A stretch of 24,322 nt of DNA from assembly GCA_003168295.1 (NCBI GenBank), contig PMST01000488.1, forward strand, positions 856 through 25,177, given 5' to 3'. How positions within the stretch are numbered: the stretch's first letter is position 1; the number at the start of each line of letters is the position of its first letter. A program made the translations under genes and the position numbers. The notes under the pieces are model-generated. The model was not told where the DNA came from, ran no database searches, and was given only the letters and a program-made list of their open reading frames with translations. This document shows, one piece after another, positions 21,253-24,322 of this stretch. The stretch is from Actinomycetota bacterium. Lineage in GTDB: Bacteria; Actinomycetota; Actinomycetes; Streptosporangiales; Streptosporangiaceae.

Positions 21253-22632
21253 TCACGAGCGCACCTCCTGCTCGGTGGCGGCGCGGGTGACCGCCTCGAC
21301 TGCGCGCGGATCGAGATCGAACAGAACCCGCAGCGCCGCGGCGTACTCCTCGCCCCCCGGCGAGCCCGCGAGTTCCTTCACCCGTACCGTTGGCGCGTGC
21401 AATAGCTTGTCTACCACCCGTCGCACCGTCTGGGCTATCTCGTCCAGAGCGTGACCGCTCAGGCCGTCGGAGTTCAGCCGGCCCTCCAGCCGGGCCAGCT
21501 CGGCCTCGACCACCTTGGCGGCCTTGGCCCGCAGGGCGACCACCGTCGGGGCGACCCGGGCGGCTTCTATCGCCGAGTGGTAGGCGGCGAGCTCGGCCTC
21601 GATGATCGCACGCACGGCGAGGATGTCCTCGTCGGTGGCGGCGGTCCCGTGGCCGCTGAGCAGGTCCATGCCGATCAGCACCACGCCCGGCAGGCCGCCT
21701 GCCGCAGGCTCCACGTCACGCGGCATCGCGAGATCCAAGACCACCAGCGGTCCTGGCCGGTCGGACCTGGCCGTGACCGCGGCGGACACCATGTCACGGG
21801 TGATGACCTGCCCGGTCGCGCCGGTACAGGAAATGACCACATCCGCCGCGCCCATGGCGGCGGGCAGGTCCGCGAGCCCGGCCGCGGTCGCGCTCACATC
21901 GGCGGCCAGCCGCTCCGCGTGGCGCCGCGTCCGGTTGGCCACCACGATGGTCCTCGCGCCGCTCCTGGTGGCGGTCGCCGCCGCGAGCGCGCTCATCGAA
22001 CCAGCGCCGACGATGAGCACGTCCCGGCCCGCGAGCGCCTCAGCGCCGATACGGCCCGCAGCCGACTCACCCGCAGCCGACTCACCCGCAGTCGGCCCCG
22101 CCATCGATTGGGCGGCGAGCTCGATCGCCACGGTGAGCAGGCTGCGGCCGGCCCGGTCGATCCCGGTCTCAGCCCTGGACCGCTTGCCCGTCCGCAGCGC
22201 CAGCCGGCCGAGCTCGGACAGGACCCGGCCCACCGTTCCCTGGTCCGCGGCGAACTTGATGGCCGAGCGGACCTGGCCGAGTATCTGGCCCTCGCCGACC
22301 ACCATCGAGTCAAGCCCGCAGGCCACGGCCATCAGGTGGCTGACGGCGCGATCCTCGTAATGCACGTAGAGGTACCCGGTGAGCTCGGCGGCCGGGACTC
22401 CGCAGTGCCGGCCGAGGAGCTCGCAGATCGCCGTCACGGCCGCGTGGAAGCGGTCCACATCGGCGTAGACCTCGACCCGGTTGCAGGTGGAGACGACGAA
22501 CACCTCGGCCACGGGTTCGGCCTGGGCCACGTCGCGGAGCAGCTTGCCGAGCGAGTCCCCGCTCACGGCGGCTCGCTCCAAGATCACCACCGGCGCGCTC
22601 TTGTGGCTGAGGCCGACTACCAGCACGCTCAC
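21253..22632 (-). CDS. hemA: Glutamyl-tRNA reductase
   Basis: A 459-residue enzyme that reduces glutamyl-tRNA to glutamate-1-semialdehyde with NADPH, the committed and usually regulated step of C5 heme synthesis. The nucleophile is C50 in VVSTCNRVEVY. GLSHKSAP at 7-14, HLMAVACGLDSMVVGEGQIL at 99-118 and the NADPH loop VGAGSMSALAA at 208-218 are diagnostic, and the C-terminal dimerisation helices are complete. A short insertion at 181-193 with GESAAGESAAG comes from a 15-bp tandem repeat between the catalytic and NADPH domains. It starts with GTG (22630-22632), 12 bases after the rex stop, so Rex and HemA should be produced together. Confidence 0.97.
   Translation of the reverse strand: MSVLVVGLSHKSAPVVILERAAVSGDSLGKLLRDVAQAEPVAEVFVVSTCNRVEVYADVDRFHAAVTAICELLGRHCGVPAAELTGYLYVHYEDRAVSHLMAVACGLDSMVVGEGQILGQVRSAIKFAADQGTVGRVLSELGRLALRTGKRSRAETGIDRAGRSLLTVAIELAAQSMAGPTAGESAAGESAAGRIGAEALAGRDVLIVGAGSMSALAAATATRSGARTIVVANRTRRHAERLAADVSATAAGLADLPAAMGAADVVISCTGATGQVITRDMVSAAVTARSDRPGPLVVLDLAMPRDVEPAAGGLPGVVLIGMDLLSGHGTAATDEDILAVRAIIEAELAAYHSAIEAARVAPTVVALRAKAAKVVEAELARLEGRLNSDGLSGHALDEIAQTVRRVVDKLLHAPTVRVKELAGSPGGEEYAAALRVLFDLDPRAVEAVTRAATEQEVRS
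22056..22095 (-). repeat. 15-bp in-frame tandem repeat in hemA (GESAA)
   Basis: CCGCAGCCGACTCAC occurs at 22056-22070 and 22071-22085, followed by a partial, diverged copy to 22095. On the coding strand this gives GESAAGESAAG in the linker between the HemA catalytic and NADPH-binding domains. Confidence 0.85.
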
Positions 22633-22644
22633 CTGTCCACCGCC

Positions 22645-23427
22645 CTAGCCCTGGGCCGTGAGTTCTTGGCCCGCGGGCCCCGGTCGCCCGTTGACCGCCT
22701 GCGGGCGGGCGCCGCGGGGGCGGCCCGGCCTCGCGACGGACCGGCGCTGCGCATGAAAAGCGAGGATCTGCAGCTCGATCGACAGGTCGACCTTCCGCAC
22801 GTCCACCCCTTCCGGCACGCTGAGCACAAGCGGAGCGAAATTGAGGACGCTGGTGACACCCGCCGCGACCAGCCGGTCGCAGACAGCCTGCGCGGTTCCG
22901 GCCGGAGTAGCGATCACGCCAATCGACACCTTATGCCTGAGCACGACGCCCTCAAGCTCGTCGACGTGGCGGACGGTCAGCCTCGCGATCCTGCTGCCCA
23001 CGATAGTGGGATCGGAGTCCAGCATGGCCGCGATAGTGAAGCCGCGCGAAACGAATCCGCCGTAATTGGCCAGGGCGCGGCCCAGATTGCCCGCGCCGAC
23101 GATCACCACCGGCCAGTCCTGGGTCAGGCCAAGCGTCCTGGACACCTGGTAGACGAGATAGTCGACGTCATACCCGACTCCCCTGATCCCGTACGAGCCG
23201 AGGTGAGAGAGGTCCTTGCGCAACTTCGCCGAGTTCACCCCCGCCGCGGCCGCGAGCGCTTCGCTGGCGACCGTGCTGACGCCTCGCTCCGCCAGGCCGT
23301 AAAGCGCGCGCAGGTACACAGGCAACCGCGCCACGGTGGCTTCGGGTATCCCGTCAGGCCGACCGTTGCCCTCGACCTGGGCTGCCACCTGGCCGTTCGA
23401 CCCAGACGGCATAGCGTTGTGGTGCAT
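22645..23427 (-). CDS. rex: Redox-sensing transcriptional repressor Rex
   Basis: A 260-residue repressor that binds DNA when NADH/NAD+ is low and lets go when NADH rises. The winged helix covers about 27-90 (IPEATVARLPVYLRAL; recognition helix AAGVNSAKLRKDLS at 61-74; GSYGIRGVGYDV). The NAD(H)-binding Rossmann domain follows, with VVIVGAGNLGRALANYGGF at 107-125. VDLSIELQILAFHAQRRS is the usual swapped C-terminal helix. The frame is open to an ATG at 23532, but that codon lies inside the Rex operator and the extra residues are unlike the family, so I start at ATG 23425-23427 with AGGAG about ten bases upstream; ATG 23412 is also possible. It is the first gene of a rex-hemA-hemC-hemD-hemB run, as described for Streptomyces coelicolor rex-hemACD, and is probably autoregulated. 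A basic Pro/Arg/Gly tail is lineage-specific. Confidence 0.94.
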   Translation of the reverse strand: MHHNAMPSGSNGQVAAQVEGNGRPDGIPEATVARLPVYLRALYGLAERGVSTVASEALAAAAGVNSAKLRKDLSHLGSYGIRGVGYDVDYLVYQVSRTLGLTQDWPVVIVGAGNLGRALANYGGFVSRGFTIAAMLDSDPTIVGSRIARLTVRHVDELEGVVLRHKVSIGVIATPAGTAQAVCDRLVAAGVTSVLNFAPLVLSVPEGVDVRKVDLSIELQILAFHAQRRSVARPGRPRGARPQAVNGRPGPAGQELTAQG

Positions 23428-23518
23428 CGCGGCAGCGCTCCTGCGGTTGGGCTCCTCGGGGTTGGATACAAGGCGGCGGTAGGAACCCGCGTCAGCCGAC
23501 GTCTTCCTAAAGGTACGC

Positions 23519-23540
23519 CTTTGTGCATGCATTCACAAAG
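23519..23540. promoter_or_regulatory. Rex operator (ROP) upstream of rex
   Basis: TTGTGCATGCATTCACAA at 23521-23538 matches the Rex consensus TTGTGAA-N4-TTCACAA at 16 of 18 positions or better, and the palindrome extends to 22 bases (23519-23540) with one mismatched pair. It lies about 90 bases upstream of the rex start, in promoter position, as in the known autoregulated rex operon of Streptomyces. Confidence 0.88.
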
Positions 23541-23574
23541 TCGCCGTCAGCTGAACGGACCTGGGTGTGCCTTG

Positions 23575-23600
23575 GTTCCCCGGCGCCGTTCCCCGGCGCC
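23575..23600. repeat. Perfect 13-bp tandem repeat after the glutaredoxin-like gene
   Basis: GTTCCCCGGCGCC occurs twice head to tail (23575-23587 and 23588-23600), ending four bases from the stop of the glutaredoxin-like gene and about 35 bases from the Rex operator. GGCGCC within each unit is self-complementary, so a weak hairpin can form. Confidence 0.7.
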
Positions 23601-23604
23601 CCCT

Positions 23605-23841
23605 TCAGCGGAGCGCCGCCCGCAACCGGGCCTCACTCACCCGCCAGAAATCGATCTGCACCCCGTCGACGAACGTGACGGGGATCTTGTCCCAGTAGTC
23701 CTGCGTGTCCCGGGGCGACGTGGTGATGTCCCGCTCCTCCCAGCCGACGCCCAGGTCGGCGGCCACCCGCTCGATCACGGCCCGCGCGTCGTCGCACAGA
23801 TGGCAGCCCGGCTTGGCCAGCAGCGTGATCCGGGGAGACAC
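23605..23841 (-). CDS. Glutaredoxin-like (DUF836) protein
   Basis: A 78-residue thioredoxin-fold protein. ITLLAKPGCHLCDDARAVIERV carries the redox motif CHLC near the N-terminus, and KIPVTFVDG contains the cis-proline expected of glutaredoxins, followed by WRVSEARLRAAL. This is the DUF836/glutaredoxin-family type found just upstream of rex in other actinobacteria; its partner is unknown. Two GTGs are possible. I choose 23839-23841, eight bases after GGAGG, which gives MSPRITLL. GTG 23850 would have its ribosome-binding sequence touching the start and would overlap the previous gene by eight bases. With the chosen start the gap to the ABM-like gene is one base, so the two are coupled. Confidence 0.85.
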   Translation of the reverse strand: MSPRITLLAKPGCHLCDDARAVIERVAADLGVGWEERDITTSPRDTQDYWDKIPVTFVDGVQIDFWRVSEARLRAALR

Positions 23842-23842
23842 C

Positions 23843-24277
23843 TTAGGCACCTCCGAACCCGCGGCCGGGCGAAGGCAGCGGGCTGGGCCGGGTACCGGAC
23901 GGCGGCAACGGCCGGAGCCCTGGCCCGGCCGGCTGCGAGTTCGGCAGCGGGGCGATCTTGGCGTACTTAAGCCTTAGTTCGATGACGTTGGTCGCGAGCA
24001 CGCACGACCTCCTCTCCGCCACGAAACGCTGCATGTACGGCTGGCTCTCGTGGCCGTCGAAGGCGGCCGGGTCCCGGTAGATCTCATAGAAGATCCGCTG
24101 CAGCGGCGCGTTAGGCACCAGGTGAATGACGTACACCAGGGTGCCGGGCTCACCGCTCCTGACCTGCTCCGCCGTCTGCTCGGCGAGCCGGTCGAAATCG
24201 GCCGCCCGGTCCTCGAGCAGGGTGAAGATCAGGATCCGGCCGTACGGCTTGCCGGGCGCGGCCGGGGCGGCCCCTCC
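23843..24277 (-). CDS. ABM-type (antibiotic biosynthesis monooxygenase-like) protein, 5' end unresolved
   Basis: An open frame of 144 codons after a TAG at 24278-24280. It encodes a ferredoxin-like ABM domain: YGRILIFTLLEDRAADFDRL, SGEPGTLVYVIHLV, RIFYEIYRDPAAFDGHESQP and YMQRFVAER. The first three strand/helix elements match putative quinol-monooxygenase-like proteins. The only standard start codon in the frame, GTG at 24134-24136, would remove the first strand and helix of the domain. So the true start is either a non-standard codon, or lies upstream through a frameshift, or the gene is damaged. A strong GGAGGGG at 24271-24277 has no start codon at the right distance. The C-terminal ~35 residues are Pro/Gly/Ser-rich and probably disordered. 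It is coupled to the glutaredoxin-like gene. The remaining bases to 24322 show nothing I can assign. Confidence 0.6.
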   Translation of the reverse strand, partial: GGAAPAAPGKPYGRILIFTLLEDRAADFDRLAEQTAEQVRSGEPGTLVYVIHLVPNAPLQRIFYEIYRDPAAFDGHESQPYMQRFVAERRSCVLATNVIELRLKYAKIAPLPNSQPAGPGLRPLPPSGTRPSPLPSPGRGFGGA

Positions 24278-24322
24278 CTAAGGCGGACCCTAGCTATCGC
24301 CCGATGGTGTCGCTGCACGTCC

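Noticed and set aside
23428..23532. Longer Rex start at ATG 23532
   Set aside because: The codon sits inside the Rex operator, and the extra 35 residues do not resemble Rex N-termini.
21451..23970. 839-codon plus-strand frame
   Set aside because: It lies antisense to hemA, rex and the glutaredoxin-like gene, all strongly supported, and its product has no domain-like pattern; long antisense frames are expected at this GC content.
1..24322. CRISPR array, tRNA, rRNA, IS element or prophage
   Set aside because: No spaced repeats of CRISPR type, no cloverleaf or CCA-ended pattern I could support, and no transposase, integrase or phage structural genes were found on reading both strands.

Overview
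The window is very GC-rich chromosomal DNA from an actinobacterium. The codon use, the GTG starts, the BldC-like regulator, the DUF4229 protein, the fused CobA/HemD enzyme and the Rex-hemA-hemC-hemD order all point to a Streptomyces/Streptosporangium/Frankia-like lineage. I see no tRNA, rRNA, CRISPR array, transposase or integrase. Most genes are core metabolism; accessory genes are concentrated at about 5.1-7.8 kb and 12.9-15.5 kb.

Layout. (1) 1-405 (-): the start of mfd, cut by the window edge. (2) 704-3438 (+): a methyltransferase-like protein and an APS kinase fused to an ATP-sulfurylase-like domain that has lost its signature residues. (3) 3508-4859 (-): a DUF4229 membrane protein and a threonine/serine dehydratase. 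(4) 5148-5447 (+): a BldC-like MerR-type DNA-binding protein behind an AT-richer 288-bp divergent region. (5) 5618-7236 (-): a zinc metallopeptidase of anthrax-lethal-factor-like type, followed 11 bp later by a 91-residue protein of unknown function. (6) 7390-7821 (+): a PLDc_N-type membrane protein. (7) 7825-15345 (-): a tight same-strand run, in transcription order DUF559 nuclease-like protein, SPFH protein, unknown 170-residue helical protein, histidine phosphatase, TlpA-like thioredoxin, ResB and CcsB (system II cytochrome c maturation), then a GalE-like epimerase. (8) 15533-24277 (-): a heme operon, in transcription order an ABM-type monooxygenase-like protein, a glutaredoxin-like protein, rex, hemA, hemC, hemD/cobA, hemB, a PrimPol-like protein and hemL.

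How the genes fit together. HemA, HemL, HemB, HemC and HemD form the complete C5 route from glutamyl-tRNA to uroporphyrinogen III. Rex, which senses NADH/NAD+, sits at the head of the run, and an almost perfect Rex operator lies just upstream of it. The next run makes the machinery that attaches heme to c-type cytochromes, so heme supply and heme use are adjacent. The SUMT half of HemD could lead to siroheme, which would connect to the sulfate-activation gene at the other end of the window (inference).

Points most worth a second look: the DUF559-SPFH-helical protein module lying between hemL and the cytochrome c genes, with two DnaA-box-like sites upstream; the metallopeptidase/91-aa pair; the catalytically degenerate ATP-sulfurylase domain; the absence of ccdA between tlpA and resB; a perfect 20-bp inverted repeat after hemL; and recurrent 13-15 bp tandem duplications, several of them in-frame pentapeptide repeats.
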